NCBI RefSeq assembly: GCF_002432345.1
Contig: NZ_DJDT01000372.1
Span: forward strand, 4,147-68,146
Origin: Pedobacter sp. UBA5917
GTDB lineage: Bacteria; Bacteroidota; Bacteroidia; Sphingobacteriales; Sphingobacteriaceae
Direction of reading: 5' to 3'
Length of the DNA: 64,000 nucleotides
In this document: positions 1-8,651 of the stretch, one piece after another
How positions within the stretch are numbered: the first letter of the stretch is position 1
Layout: every line of letters begins with the position of its first letter
Position numbers and translations under genes: made by a program
The notes under the pieces: generated by a model
Seen by the model: the letters and a program-made list of their open reading frames with translations, nothing else
What the model was told of the DNA's origin: nothing
Databases searched by the model: none

Positions 1-1
1 G

Positions 2-313
2 ATGCAGGCCAAAGTAGTTAGGTATACCGATGTAACCGGCAAAAGAATCAAAAAAGTGGCAGTTTGTGGCGGCTCGGGGAGCTTCCTTTTAAAAGAAGCC
101 ATTGCTGCCGGAGCAGACGCTTTTATCACCGCAGATTTTAAATATCACGAGTTTTTTGATGCAGAGGAAAAACTGATCATTGCCGACATCGGACACTTTG
201 AAACTGAACAATTTACCTCAAATTTATTGCTTGAAATTATTCAGAAAAAATTTACTAACTTTGCAATCCGTTTAACGGAGCAAAATACAAACCCCATAAA
301 TTACTTGTTTTAA
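2..313 (+). CDS. Nif3-like dinuclear metal-centre protein, C-terminal part
   Basis: This is the last 103 residues of a Nif3/YqfO-type protein; the true start lies left of the window, so the M at base 2 is internal. The family forms hexamers around a two-metal site; its cellular role is not settled. Visible family features are a GGSGS turn, a GADAFITADFKYH stretch and IADIGHFETEQF, where the His and Glu match known metal ligands. The stop codon overlaps the start of the zinc-ribbon gene by one base (TAATG), so the two are translationally linked. This pairing is common in Bacteroidota. Confidence 0.9.
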   Translation: MQAKVVRYTDVTGKRIKKVAVCGGSGSFLLKEAIAAGADAFITADFKYHEFFDAEEKLIIADIGHFETEQFTSNLLLEIIQKKFTNFAIRLTEQNTNPINYLF

Positions 314-1056
314 TGGAACAAACCGTAGAACAGAAGCTAAAGGCTTTATACGAATTACAAAATATCCACACCAAAATTGATAAGATCCGCCAGGTGCGTG
401 GTGAATTACCAATGGAAGTTGCCGATCTTGAGGATGATGTTTTAGGATTAGAAACCAGAATTTCAAAAATCAAAGGCGAACTTGATGATCTTGAGGATTC
501 GATCGTAACCCGTAAAAATACAATTAAAGATGCGCAAGCTGCCATCAAAAGATACGATTCTCAATTAAAAGAAGTTAAAAATAACCGCGAATACGATGCT
601 TTGACTAAAGAAATCGAGATTCAAGGTTTAGATATCCAGGTTTCTGAAAAGAAAATCAAGGAACACGGTTTCGAGATCAACTCTAAAACAGAAATCTACG
701 AAGCTGCTAAAGCTGAGTTAGACGGAAGAAAGAAAGATTTGGATACTAAAAAAGCCGAATTGGATGTAATTACTGCCGAAACTGAAAAAGAAGAGGAAGA
801 TTTACAGAAAAAAGCGGATAAGGCTGAGCCTCAGATCGAAGAGCGTTTATTGGTGGCTTACAAACGTTTACGCAAAAATGCTGTAAATGGTTTAGCTGTA
901 GTAACTATCGATCGTGACTCTTGTTCAGGTTGTTTCAACCAGATCCCACCTCAACGTCAGTTAGATATCCGTCAGCGTAAAAAAATCATCGTTTGCGAGC
1001 ACTGCGGACGTATTTTGGTTGATGAGGCTTTAACACACGAAGTGGCAGAAGCTTAA
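313..1056 (+). CDS. Coiled-coil protein with C-terminal C4 zinc ribbon (DUF164 type)
   Basis: A 247-residue cytoplasmic protein. Residues about 10-190 are highly charged and heptad-rich, as expected of a long helical hairpin. The C-terminus carries a zinc ribbon with Cys204-x2-Cys207 and Cys228-x2-Cys231, followed by GRIL. This architecture matches the DUF164/zf-RING_7 family, suspected to bind nucleic acid, but no firm function is known. The start overlaps the stop of the Nif3-like gene by one base, and a strong terminator follows, so this is the last gene of that operon. Confidence 0.9.
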   Translation: MEQTVEQKLKALYELQNIHTKIDKIRQVRGELPMEVADLEDDVLGLETRISKIKGELDDLEDSIVTRKNTIKDAQAAIKRYDSQLKEVKNNREYDALTKEIEIQGLDIQVSEKKIKEHGFEINSKTEIYEAAKAELDGRKKDLDTKKAELDVITAETEKEEEDLQKKADKAEPQIEERLLVAYKRLRKNAVNGLAVVTIDRDSCSGCFNQIPPQRQLDIRQRKKIIVCEHCGRILVDEALTHEVAEA

Positions 1057-1079
1057 TCTACAATATTAAATGTATTGAA

Positions 1080-1110
1080 CGTCCCGATCAGATGATCGGG
1101 ACGTTTTTTT
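1080..1110 (+). terminator. Rho-independent terminator after the zinc-ribbon gene
   Basis: A perfect 11-base stem (CGTCCCGATCA at 1080-1090 with its complement at 1093-1103), a two-base spacer that must open into a small loop, and seven T's at 1104-1110. It lies 24 bases after the stop codon. Confidence 0.92.
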
Positions 1111-1221
1111 GTTTAGGCCTATTTTTTGCTTGTACAAAAACATGAACGCATTTTTAGCGTTTAATGTAGATATTTGACGCCATACAAAAGTTGTAGAACC
1201 AAACCGAAATTAGCATCCCGA

Positions 1222-2712
1222 ATGAATAAAAGCTTCCGTTTTTTTGTAACCCCGCTCCTGCTCACATTTCCACTTTTTTCATTTGCAAATTTCGATTTCA
1301 ATAGCAATTGCCTAAATGCCTACAAAAGTATTTTCGAACTCAAACTTGGCAATGCAAGGGCATATATTTCTACCGAAAAAAAGCAGCATCCCAACAATTC
1401 CATTATTCCGCTGCTCGAAAATTATGTAGATTATTTTACGGTGCTCACTTCAGAAAGCAAAGCCGATTTCGATAGGTTAAAAGTAAATAAATCATCCCGT
1501 TTGGATCAGATCAGCGATGACGATAAAGGCTCACCTTATTATTTGTATGCGCAGGCTGAAATCAACCTGCAATGGGCGCTTATCCGAGGACGTTTTGGCG
1601 AATATTTTAATGCGGCTATGGAAGTTAAAAGAGCGAATAGCCTTTTACAGGAGAACAATAAAAAATTCCCGAATTTCCACCTTAATCTAAAAGGTTTAGG
1701 ACTTATTAATGCAGTTTTGGGCAATTTACCCGACGGAGCACTAAAAACAGCCCTTTCTACTTTCGGAATTAAAGGGAATCTTCAGAATGGGTTAAATATG
1801 TTCGAAAAACTGGCCGATAATCTACCAAAATCGACTTATGAGCCTTTTTATGAAGAAGTGGTATTTTATTATGCCTACGTATTAACCGATGTTGCCCATA
1901 GCCCAACGGCTTACGCCAAAACGATGAAATATACCGAAAGGATTGCTGATACCAGTTTACTGAAAAGTTACCTGCAAAGTTATGTGTGCATTAAAAACTC
2001 GCACAGCGACGAGGCCATTGCGATTTTGGCAAAGCGGCCCGAAGGAGGCGTTTACCAGCCTTTTCCCTATCTGGATTATCTGGAAGGCATTGCACATTTA
2101 AATAAACTCGATCTTAATGCCGGCACTTATTTTAACCGCTTTTTACAGGCCACCAAGGGCGTAAATTTTGTGAAGGATGCTTATCTCCATTTGGGCTGGA
2201 TATCGCTGCTGAAAGGAGATAAAGATGGGTATGCGGCATTTGCAGCTAAGGCAATAAAAAATGGCTACACCTATATGGAAAAAGATAAGCAGGCAAAGAG
2301 TGAAGCTGCTGCCGGAACACCAACGCTCGACCTGCTAAAAGCCAGACTTTTATTTGATGGAGGGTATTTAACCAGGGCTTTGCAGTTATTGGGTGATAAA
2401 AAAGCTGGCGATTATAGCAATGATAAAGATAAAACCGAATTTACTTACCGTTTAGGCAGGGTTTACGATGATTTAGGAAAGGATGACCAGGCTTTAGCCG
2501 CCTACCAGGAAACCATTAATGGGGGACGAAATCTGAAATACTACTTTGCTGCTAATGCAGCCCTGCAAATGGGTAAACTATACGAGAGGAAGAAAAATGA
2601 AGCAAAGGCCAAAGAAGCTTTCAATACCGCCATTGCCATGAAAAACCATGAGTTTGAAAGCAGTATCGAAAGCCAGGCCAAAGCCGGATTAAGGCGTTTG
2701 GCCAATAACTAA
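1222..2712 (+). CDS. Secreted tetratricopeptide-repeat protein
   Basis: The reading frame is open from 1174, but the ATG at 1222 puts a clear signal peptide first (MNKSFRFF, then a hydrophobic stretch ending SFANF), so it is chosen; this gives 496 residues. The rest is helical. Its C-terminal third shows TPR-like pairs, for example FTYRLGRVYDDLGKDDQALAA and a following YYFAANAALQMGKLYERKKN segment. TPR proteins of this kind usually act as periplasmic or lipid-anchored scaffolds; no partner is evident. It converges on the KAS III-like gene and overlaps its end by four bases. Confidence 0.85.
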   Translation: MNKSFRFFVTPLLLTFPLFSFANFDFNSNCLNAYKSIFELKLGNARAYISTEKKQHPNNSIIPLLENYVDYFTVLTSESKADFDRLKVNKSSRLDQISDDDKGSPYYLYAQAEINLQWALIRGRFGEYFNAAMEVKRANSLLQENNKKFPNFHLNLKGLGLINAVLGNLPDGALKTALSTFGIKGNLQNGLNMFEKLADNLPKSTYEPFYEEVVFYYAYVLTDVAHSPTAYAKTMKYTERIADTSLLKSYLQSYVCIKNSHSDEAIAILAKRPEGGVYQPFPYLDYLEGIAHLNKLDLNAGTYFNRFLQATKGVNFVKDAYLHLGWISLLKGDKDGYAAFAAKAIKNGYTYMEKDKQAKSEAAAGTPTLDLLKARLLFDGGYLTRALQLLGDKKAGDYSNDKDKTEFTYRLGRVYDDLGKDDQALAAYQETINGGRNLKYYFAANAALQMGKLYERKKNEAKAKEAFNTAIAMKNHEFESSIESQAKAGLRRLANN

Positions 2713-3788
2713 AAGCGGTGTACAAAAGCATTGATGTGCATACCCGCGCCTACCGAGGCAAAAACGGCTACATCCCCTGCTTTAACTTTATAACCTTTTA
2801 CCTGCTCTTTTAAAACGAGATCCAATAGGGTTGGTACAGTAGCTACAGAGCTATTGCCCAGCCACGAAATCGTCATCGGTACCAGGTTTTCGGGTACGAC
2901 ATCTTTACCGTAAAGCTTAAACAGGCGTTTCATAATGGCTGTATCCATTTTGCCATTGGCCTGGTGCACAAATACAATATTAATATCCTCTACGCTTAAA
3001 CCTGCTTTATCTATTGCTTTTTTTATAACCTGTGGCACCTGTACAACCGCAAACTCATATAGTTTACGACCGTTCATTTTCATGTAGAAATTTCCACTGG
3101 TTTCATCTGGGTGTGAGCCTTTGCCCATAGTAAGCAGATTACCATGGTTAACTGAATGCGTTTCTGTTTTATGGGCCAGTATCCCCTTTTTTTCTGTTCC
3201 TTCTTCTGCAGCTTCGAAAATAACTGCACCTGCACCATCAGAAAAAATCATGCTATCACGGTCGTGCGGATCGATAATGCGGCTTAGTGTTTCAGCACCA
3301 ATTACCATTACCCGTTTGGCATCGCCGCTTTTGATGTAATAATCGGCCTGTATGGCGCCCTGTACCCAACCCGGACAACCGAAAATAAGATCATAAGCCA
3401 CGCAATCAGGATTATGGATGCCCAATTGTTGCTTTACTTTTGATGCTAAAGCGGGTAAAATATCACTACGGTTGCTATTTAAAGGAATATCGCCGAAATT
3501 ATGGCAAAAGATAATATAATCTAATGTTTCCTTATCGATACCGGCGTTTTCGATGGCTTTTTCTGCCGCCTTTGCGCCAAGGTGATTACTCAACTGCTCC
3601 GGACAGGCATAGCGCCTTTCTACAATTTCGGTAATTTCAGAGAATTTATGGATAATCTCCGAGTTCTCTTTTTCAAGTCGGTTTCCATTCTCGAAAAACG
3701 TCGAATTCAAGAATTCGTTACCAGAAATAATATTCTGTGGGATATAACTTCCGGTACCGGTAATTACCGTGTTTATTGCTTTGCTCAT
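2709..3788 (-). CDS. 3-oxoacyl-ACP synthase III family protein (FabH-like)
   Basis: A 359-residue thiolase-fold condensing enzyme. The KAS III triad is complete: Cys138 in IFGCPGW, His275 in VHQANGK and Asn312 in WLGNSS. It is about 40 residues longer than housekeeping FabH (near 320), and it stands alone, outside a fab cluster. It could therefore serve a secondary lipid or ketide pathway rather than bulk fatty-acid initiation; that is inference. The gene ends four bases inside the convergent TPR gene, with no room for a terminator. The ATG at 3788 fits the family start (TGTGSYIP). Confidence 0.88.
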   Translation of the reverse strand: MSKAINTVITGTGSYIPQNIISGNEFLNSTFFENGNRLEKENSEIIHKFSEITEIVERRYACPEQLSNHLGAKAAEKAIENAGIDKETLDYIIFCHNFGDIPLNSNRSDILPALASKVKQQLGIHNPDCVAYDLIFGCPGWVQGAIQADYYIKSGDAKRVMVIGAETLSRIIDPHDRDSMIFSDGAGAVIFEAAEEGTEKKGILAHKTETHSVNHGNLLTMGKGSHPDETSGNFYMKMNGRKLYEFAVVQVPQVIKKAIDKAGLSVEDINIVFVHQANGKMDTAIMKRLFKLYGKDVVPENLVPMTISWLGNSSVATVPTLLDLVLKEQVKGYKVKAGDVAVFASVGAGMHINAFVHRF

Positions 3789-4097
3789 AAATTATAATAC
3801 CGCATACTAAATCGGTATGTAGTATAAAACTATCAATTATATTCGGTAATCGGAAATATATTTGACTTTAGTAATGCTTATTTTCAATGTTGGCTTTTAA
3901 ATATTTATGTTTTACAGATAGGTTTTTGTTCAGCAAAATACGTTTTTGAAGCATATCAATTGTATTTAAACGATGCTTTTTTTTGATTGTTGTTTGTAAA
4001 CCGGGTAATGCGCATTAAAAAGACAACTATAAGGTATCATATTGCTTTATTAATTGGGCTGTTTTAATGCAAGCATAAGCCGCAAATAAACTGTGGT
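3789..4097. other. 309-base AT-rich gap between two minus-strand genes
   Basis: No coding potential, hairpin with T-run, or recognised RNA is visible. One TATATTTG at 3857-3864 on the plus strand matches the Bacteroidota -7 consensus, but no plus-strand gene follows. The gap presumably holds the promoter of the KAS III-like gene. Confidence 0.5.
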
Positions 4098-4742
4098 TTA
4101 GTTAAAATCGTCGATCAAAAACACGAAAAGTTCTTTAGGTCCGTGAGCGCCCAGAACCAGTGTTTTTTCGATATCGGCGGTTCTGCTGGGCCCGGTAATG
4201 TTGCTGATCATGGATGGAATCTGGCTACCGTATTTGTTTTTTAACAATTGAAAGCCATCCTTAAGATCCAAAACCAACTGGCTTGTTTTTGCAATCACGA
4301 TGTGGTGATGCGGGAAAATACTTAACCTTCGGCCTGCAGCACCGCTATTGCTTACCATTACGCTTCCGTTACGGGCAATTAAGGCCTCGCAAAGGGTAAT
4401 TCCTACTTCGGCCTGCTCAAAATCTTTATCGGTTTGATAAAAAGGGAATTCGTACTTGCTTAAAAACTGCTGTAGTTCGGGTTCCCAACAGTATATTTTA
4501 CGCCATTTAAATTTATCGGCAAGCTGGAGCATGTTTTCAAAAAAATCGATGCCATCCTCACAAAAAATGAAATTACCCGATATGGCAGTAAGCTGTTCGG
4601 CAAATAATACCTCTAACTCATCTGTATTTTTTTTATACAATACACTCTCTTCTAAGTTGGGATAAGGGTTTTCGCGCTTCTCCAGCAATGCCTTCCTTAT
4701 CTTTTTTAGTATCTGTTCTTTCGCTGTCGTATTATCCTTCAT
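4098..4742 (-). CDS. LUD-domain protein (LutC/YkgG family)
   Basis: A 214-residue cytoplasmic protein. The C-terminal signature GPSRTADIEKTLVLGAHGP is diagnostic of the LUD domain found in LutC and the C-terminus of LutB, parts of the iron-sulfur lactate oxidase. No lutA or lutB neighbour is present, so a role in lactate use cannot be assumed; Bacteroidota commonly keep a solo LUD gene downstream of ftsH, as here. A hairpin-terminator lies between ftsH and this gene, so its expression may depend on read-through or on a separate promoter. Confidence 0.87.
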   Translation of the reverse strand: MKDNTTAKEQILKKIRKALLEKRENPYPNLEESVLYKKNTDELEVLFAEQLTAISGNFIFCEDGIDFFENMLQLADKFKWRKIYCWEPELQQFLSKYEFPFYQTDKDFEQAEVGITLCEALIARNGSVMVSNSGAAGRRLSIFPHHHIVIAKTSQLVLDLKDGFQLLKNKYGSQIPSMISNITGPSRTADIEKTLVLGAHGPKELFVFLIDDFN

Positions 4743-4744
4743 AT

Positions 4745-4779
4745 AAAAAAAAGCTACCCTAATGATTAACTAGGGTAGC
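4745..4779 (-). terminator. Terminator between ftsH and the LUD gene
   Basis: Eight-base stem GCTACCCT (4753-4760) with AGGGTAGC (4772-4779) and an 11-base loop. On the minus strand the stem is followed by a T-run (A's at 4745-4752 on the plus strand). It sits between two co-directional genes only 62 bases apart, so it probably reduces rather than fully blocks LUD expression. Confidence 0.82.
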
Positions 4780-4804
4780 AAATGTAATAATAGAAATTGT
4801 TTAT

Positions 4805-6814
4805 TTAAGCTTCAACCGGGGTAATATGTCCGGGTGTTCCGCTTTCGCCCTGATTTTCGAATAAACGTTTTCCGAAAATCTCTTCTAAATCGTCTTTAAA
4901 TAAAACCTCTTTTTCGATCAGGATATCGGCCAGTTTGATCAATTTATCTTTGTTTTCTTCCAGCAACTGGATAGCTCTTTGATATTGACCTTCAATTAAT
5001 GCCGAGATCTCTTTATCAATGGTTAAAGCGGTATCTTCTGAATATGGTTTTGAGAAGTTATACTCGTTCTGGCCCGATGAATCGTAATAGGTAATGTTTC
5101 CTAATTTATCGTTCAAACCATAAATGGTAACCATTGCCCTGGCCTGTTTGTTTACTTTTTCCAGATCGCTCAATGCACCGGTAGAAATGGTATCGAACAT
5201 TACTTTTTCAGCAGCTCTACCACCCATTGTGGCACACATTTCATCCAGCATCTGGTGTGGACGAACGATTAAACGTTCTTCTGGTAAATACCAGGCTGCA
5301 CCTAAACTTTGTCCGCGTGGTACAATGGTAACTTTAACCAAAGGTGCGGCATGTTCCAGTAACCAGCTCACAGTAGCGTGGCCAGCTTCGTGAATGGCAA
5401 TAGCGCGTTTTTCGCTTGGAGTGATGATTTTGTTTTTCTTTTCTAAACCACCAACAATACGGTCAACCGCATCTAAGAAATCCTGTTTATCAACTGCCGA
5501 TTTATTTTTACGTGCTGCAATTAAGGCCGCTTCGTTACAAACGTTGGCAATATCTGCTCCAGAGAAACCTGGTGTTTGTTTTGCTAAAAATTCGGTATCT
5601 AACTCTTCTGATTTTTTTAACGGCGTAATGTGTACTTCGAAAATCTGCTTACGTTCGATAACATCCGGTAAATCAACATAAATCTGTCTGTCGAACCTAC
5701 CAGCTCTTAATAATGCTTTATCTAAAACATCGGCACGGTTGGTTGCAGCTAAAATAATTACGTGTGTGTTGGTTCCGAAACCATCCATTTCAACCAGGAG
5801 TTGGTTTAAAGTGTTTTCGCGCTCGTCGTTTCCGCCCATTACACCGTTTTTACCACGGGCACGGCCAATGGCATCAATCTCATCAATAAAGATGATACAT
5901 GGTGATTTATCTTTTGCTTGTTTAAACAAGTCGCGTACACGTGAAGCACCTACCCCAACAAACATCTCCACAAAATCAGATCCTGATAAAGAAAAGAAAG
6001 GAACCTGCGCCTCGCCGGCAACAGCTTTTGCCAATAAGGTTTTACCTGTACCGGGCGAACCTACCAATAAAGCTCCTTTCGGGATTTTCCCACCCAGATC
6101 GGTATATTTTTTAGGGTTTTTAAGGAAATCTACAATTTCCATTACCTCTGTTTTGGCTTCTTCTAAACCGGCAACATCGTTAAAAGTAATGTTCACCTGG
6201 CTTTCTTTATCAAATAAAGTAGCTTTTGATTTTCCAATGCTGAAAATCTGACCACCACCACCTGCTCCACCGCCCATTCTGCGCATCATAAAGATCCAGA
6301 AACCGATTAAAAGCAATACGGGAAGGATAATGCTCAAAAACCAGCTTGCCAAAGGGTTGCTCCGGTTTTCTGATTGGAACGAGATTGGTTTTCTGCCAGC
6401 TGGTAATGCTTTTTGCGAATCAGCTAAGGCAGTTCTCAAATCAGCAAATTTTCCGCCGTAGGTGAAAAACACAGTAGGTCCGCTAGACATATTCAACGAA
6501 CTGGTGCTTTTATATTGTTTATACTGAGGTTTATTTAAGCTGTCTTTTTTAATATAAACTTCAGCTTTTACCAGATCTTCAGTTTGGTAGGCAACAATCC
6601 TGTCAACATCGCCTGTTAACAGCATTTTGCTTTCGAAAACATCGTATTTAACTTCTTTACCGCTATCGCCGGTAAATAAAAACTGCGCTGCTATAATAGC
6701 AATGATGATGGCAGCATAAACCCAGAAAATATTGAATTTTGATCCTTTTTGTGGTTTTTTAGGGATGTTTGGTAATCTTTTCCCCTGTTTTTCGGTATTT
6801 TGATTGTCGTTCAT
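4805..6814 (-). CDS. ftsH: ATP-dependent zinc metalloprotease FtsH
   Basis: A 669-residue membrane AAA+ protease that degrades misfolded or regulatory inner-membrane and cytosolic proteins. Membrane segments lie at about 29-47 and 157-177, flanking a periplasmic domain. The AAA module has Walker A at 252-259 (GSPGTGKT, Ser where Pro is usual), Walker B IIFIDEID near 307-314, ATNR at 357-360 and arginine fingers near 370 and 373. The zinc site is HEAGH at 475-479, with the third ligand Asp550 in GALSDLEK. A Gly-rich linker follows the second membrane segment. It lies 27 bases after rsfS, in the same operon. Confidence 0.98.
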   Translation of the reverse strand: MNDNQNTEKQGKRLPNIPKKPQKGSKFNIFWVYAAIIIAIIAAQFLFTGDSGKEVKYDVFESKMLLTGDVDRIVAYQTEDLVKAEVYIKKDSLNKPQYKQYKSTSSLNMSSGPTVFFTYGGKFADLRTALADSQKALPAGRKPISFQSENRSNPLASWFLSIILPVLLLIGFWIFMMRRMGGGAGGGGQIFSIGKSKATLFDKESQVNITFNDVAGLEEAKTEVMEIVDFLKNPKKYTDLGGKIPKGALLVGSPGTGKTLLAKAVAGEAQVPFFSLSGSDFVEMFVGVGASRVRDLFKQAKDKSPCIIFIDEIDAIGRARGKNGVMGGNDERENTLNQLLVEMDGFGTNTHVIILAATNRADVLDKALLRAGRFDRQIYVDLPDVIERKQIFEVHITPLKKSEELDTEFLAKQTPGFSGADIANVCNEAALIAARKNKSAVDKQDFLDAVDRIVGGLEKKNKIITPSEKRAIAIHEAGHATVSWLLEHAAPLVKVTIVPRGQSLGAAWYLPEERLIVRPHQMLDEMCATMGGRAAEKVMFDTISTGALSDLEKVNKQARAMVTIYGLNDKLGNITYYDSSGQNEYNFSKPYSEDTALTIDKEISALIEGQYQRAIQLLEENKDKLIKLADILIEKEVLFKDDLEEIFGKRLFENQGESGTPGHITPVEA

Positions 6815-6841
6815 TTGTCTTTGTCAAAATGGTTCTAAAGG

Positions 6842-7216
6842 TTATGCGCTCTGATAATTTGTGCTTTCTGCATCCCCCCAAAGTTCTTCTATGCCATAAA
6901 AGTGGCGCTTTTCAGTTTTAAAAATGTGCACAACCACATCGAAATAATCGAGTATGATCCAATCGGCTGTTTCGAAACCTTCTTTATGCCTTGGATCGGC
7001 CTGGGTGGCCTTATATATTTCTTTTTCTACACTATCAGCAATAGCTTTCACCTGCGTAGCAGAGGTGGCACTCGCAATAATAAAGTAATCAGCTACTGAT
7101 GTATGGATGTTTCTTAGATCTAACCGCACAATATCTTCTCCTTTTTTTTCTTGGATGCCATGTACAGCTAACTCAGAAAGGTATGTAGAAAGGGCTACTA
7201 TTTTCTTTTTTACCAT
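6842..7216 (-). CDS. rsfS: Ribosome silencing factor RsfS
   Basis: A 124-residue protein of the Iojap/RsfS family. It binds ribosomal protein uL14 (L14) and blocks joining of the subunits when nutrients are short. Family hallmarks are the VADYFIIASATSATQVKAIAD segment and the C-terminal DYFDVVVHIF stretch. It begins the rsfS-ftsH operon and is divergent from birA with only 44 bases between start codons, an arrangement typical of the group. Confidence 0.95.
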   Translation of the reverse strand: MVKKKIVALSTYLSELAVHGIQEKKGEDIVRLDLRNIHTSVADYFIIASATSATQVKAIADSVEKEIYKATQADPRHKEGFETADWIILDYFDVVVHIFKTEKRHFYGIEELWGDAESTNYQSA

Positions 7217-7226
7217 TAAAATGCTT

Positions 7227-7248
7227 TAATTTTGGAATTACAATAATA
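7227..7248. promoter_or_regulatory. Overlapping divergent promoters of birA and rsfS
   Basis: On the plus strand TAATTTTG (7227-7234) matches the Bacteroidota -7 box TAnnTTTG and lies 26 bases before the birA start. On the minus strand TATTATTG (7248 down to 7241) is a one-mismatch match upstream of rsfS. No clear -33 TTG is seen for either. The 44-base gap means the two promoters must share space. Confidence 0.5.
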
Positions 7249-7260
7249 TAAATTCAACAC

Positions 7261-8037
7261 TTGCAAAATAACACTTTTTCGACACTATTTGTTGGTCAAA
7301 ATTTAATCAAATTAAAAGAGGTTGATTCTACCAATAACTTTTTGAAAGATTTGGTGTCAAATTCCGAGCCATTAGCCGAAGGTACTGTAATTATGGCAGA
7401 TAATCAGTTTGCAGGCAGGGGCCAGCAGGAAAGCGTTTGGCAAACGCAGGCGGGAAAAAATATCAGCACCAGCATTTATCTAAAACCATCTTTCTTGCCC
7501 TTAAGCAAACAGTTTTACCTCAATATAGCCGTTAGTTTAGCCGTTAGTGATGCTTTAATGTGTTTTGTGCCAGAAGGTATCAAGGTAAAATGGCCCAATG
7601 ATATGTATTACCACAACAAGAAACTCGGAGGGATACTGATCGAAAATACACTGACAGGTACATCGATCAAAGCATCGGTTATTGGCATTGGTTTAAATGT
7701 AAATCAATCAGAATTTTCAGAAAGTATCAGTCAACGGGCTACTTCTGTTATCCAAATTTTACAAAAAGATGTTCCTTTAATGGATATTATGGAGAAAATA
7801 TCCATATTTATGGAAAAATACTACTTAATTTTGAGAGCGGGGAAATATAGTATTTTACAAAATGATTACCTTGCAAGACTTTATAACTTCGATGTTCCTG
7901 CGTTATATAAAAAAGATGGAGAAATTTTTGAAGGGATAATAAAAGGAGTTGAAGACGGTGGTAGGTTAACTGTTGAAACAAATGAAGGTTTAAAAAACTT
8001 CAACTTTAAAGAAATTGAATTTACACACACAAAATAA
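7261..8037 (+). CDS. birA: Biotin--[acetyl-CoA-carboxylase] ligase
   Basis: A 258-residue enzyme that activates biotin to biotinyl-AMP and attaches it to the carboxyl carrier protein. The catalytic region shows DSTNNFLKD, the adenylate loop GRGQQESVWQ and KWPNDMYYHNKKLGGILIE. There is no N-terminal helix-turn-helix, so this is a monofunctional ligase and not the E. coli-type repressor. The frame opens with TTG at 7261; no ATG occurs before the conserved N-terminus, so a TTG start is the best choice. Confidence 0.93.
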   Translation: MQNNTFSTLFVGQNLIKLKEVDSTNNFLKDLVSNSEPLAEGTVIMADNQFAGRGQQESVWQTQAGKNISTSIYLKPSFLPLSKQFYLNIAVSLAVSDALMCFVPEGIKVKWPNDMYYHNKKLGGILIENTLTGTSIKASVIGIGLNVNQSEFSESISQRATSVIQILQKDVPLMDIMEKISIFMEKYYLILRAGKYSILQNDYLARLYNFDVPALYKKDGEIFEGIIKGVEDGGRLTVETNEGLKNFNFKEIEFTHTK

Positions 8038-8044
8038 ACACATA

Positions 8045-8494
8045 ATGAAAAAAATCACACTCGTGCTGTCAATGGTGCTTTTTACCATCGCCGGTGCATT
8101 TGCTCAGATCGAGAAACCGGTTACCTGGGCTTATTCTGCAAAAAAGATCAGTAAAGATGAAGCGGTTGTATATTTAAAAGCAACCATCGAAGATAGGTGG
8201 CACATTTATTCGCAAAATGTAAAAGATGGTGGACCGGTAAAAACAACTTTTACTTTCGATCCATCAAAAGATTTTAGCCTGGTAGGAAAAACAATCGAGC
8301 CTAAAGCCATTGTTAAATACGAAAGCACTTTTAAAATGAACGTAAGTTATTTTGAGAAAGCAGTAATTTTCCAACAGAAAATAAAATTGAATAAAGGGGC
8401 AACAGCGGTTAAGGGAAAAGTAGAGTTTATGGTTTGTAACGATAAACAATGTCTTCCTCCTGAAGAAGTTGAGTTTAGCGTCCCGGTTAAATAA
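8045..8494 (+). CDS. Secreted DsbD N-terminal-domain protein
   Basis: The ATG at 8045 starts a typical signal peptide (MKKITLVLSMVLF...GAFAQ), giving 149 residues; an upstream ATG at 8015 inside birA would place extra charged residues before it. The mature domain resembles the periplasmic alpha domain of DsbD: WRIYSQN-like WHIYSQN, and a cysteine pair in CNDKQCLPPEEV that would carry the exchangeable disulfide. The next gene encodes the membrane and thioredoxin parts of DsbD, so the two proteins probably act as one electron relay. It starts seven bases after birA; a strong terminator follows. Confidence 0.8.
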   Translation: MKKITLVLSMVLFTIAGAFAQIEKPVTWAYSAKKISKDEAVVYLKATIEDRWHIYSQNVKDGGPVKTTFTFDPSKDFSLVGKTIEPKAIVKYESTFKMNVSYFEKAVIFQQKIKLNKGATAVKGKVEFMVCNDKQCLPPEEVEFSVPVK

Positions 8495-8514
8495 TCATCA
8501 TCAAAATATTTATA

Positions 8515-8556
8515 GAAACAGTCCCAAAGTTAAAAATCTTGGGACTGTTTCTGTTT
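8515..8556 (+). terminator. Terminator after the DsbD N-terminal-domain gene
   Basis: A perfect 13-base stem (8515-8527 with 8539-8551), an 11-base loop, then CTGTTT. The downstream arm ends in T's, so the U-tract is partly inside the stem. The full DsbD gene behind it therefore needs its own promoter. Confidence 0.85.
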
Positions 8557-8651
8557 AAAGTAAAATCTATGTGTTAAATAGTCTTATAAAAAGCTCTTTA
8601 TAAAATTATTCTTAATTTCACAGGTTCAAAACACACACAGAAAACACACAA

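Noticed and set aside
5739..6251. 170-codon open frame opposite ftsH
   Set aside because: It is a shadow of the conserved AAA region; the sense protein is certain.
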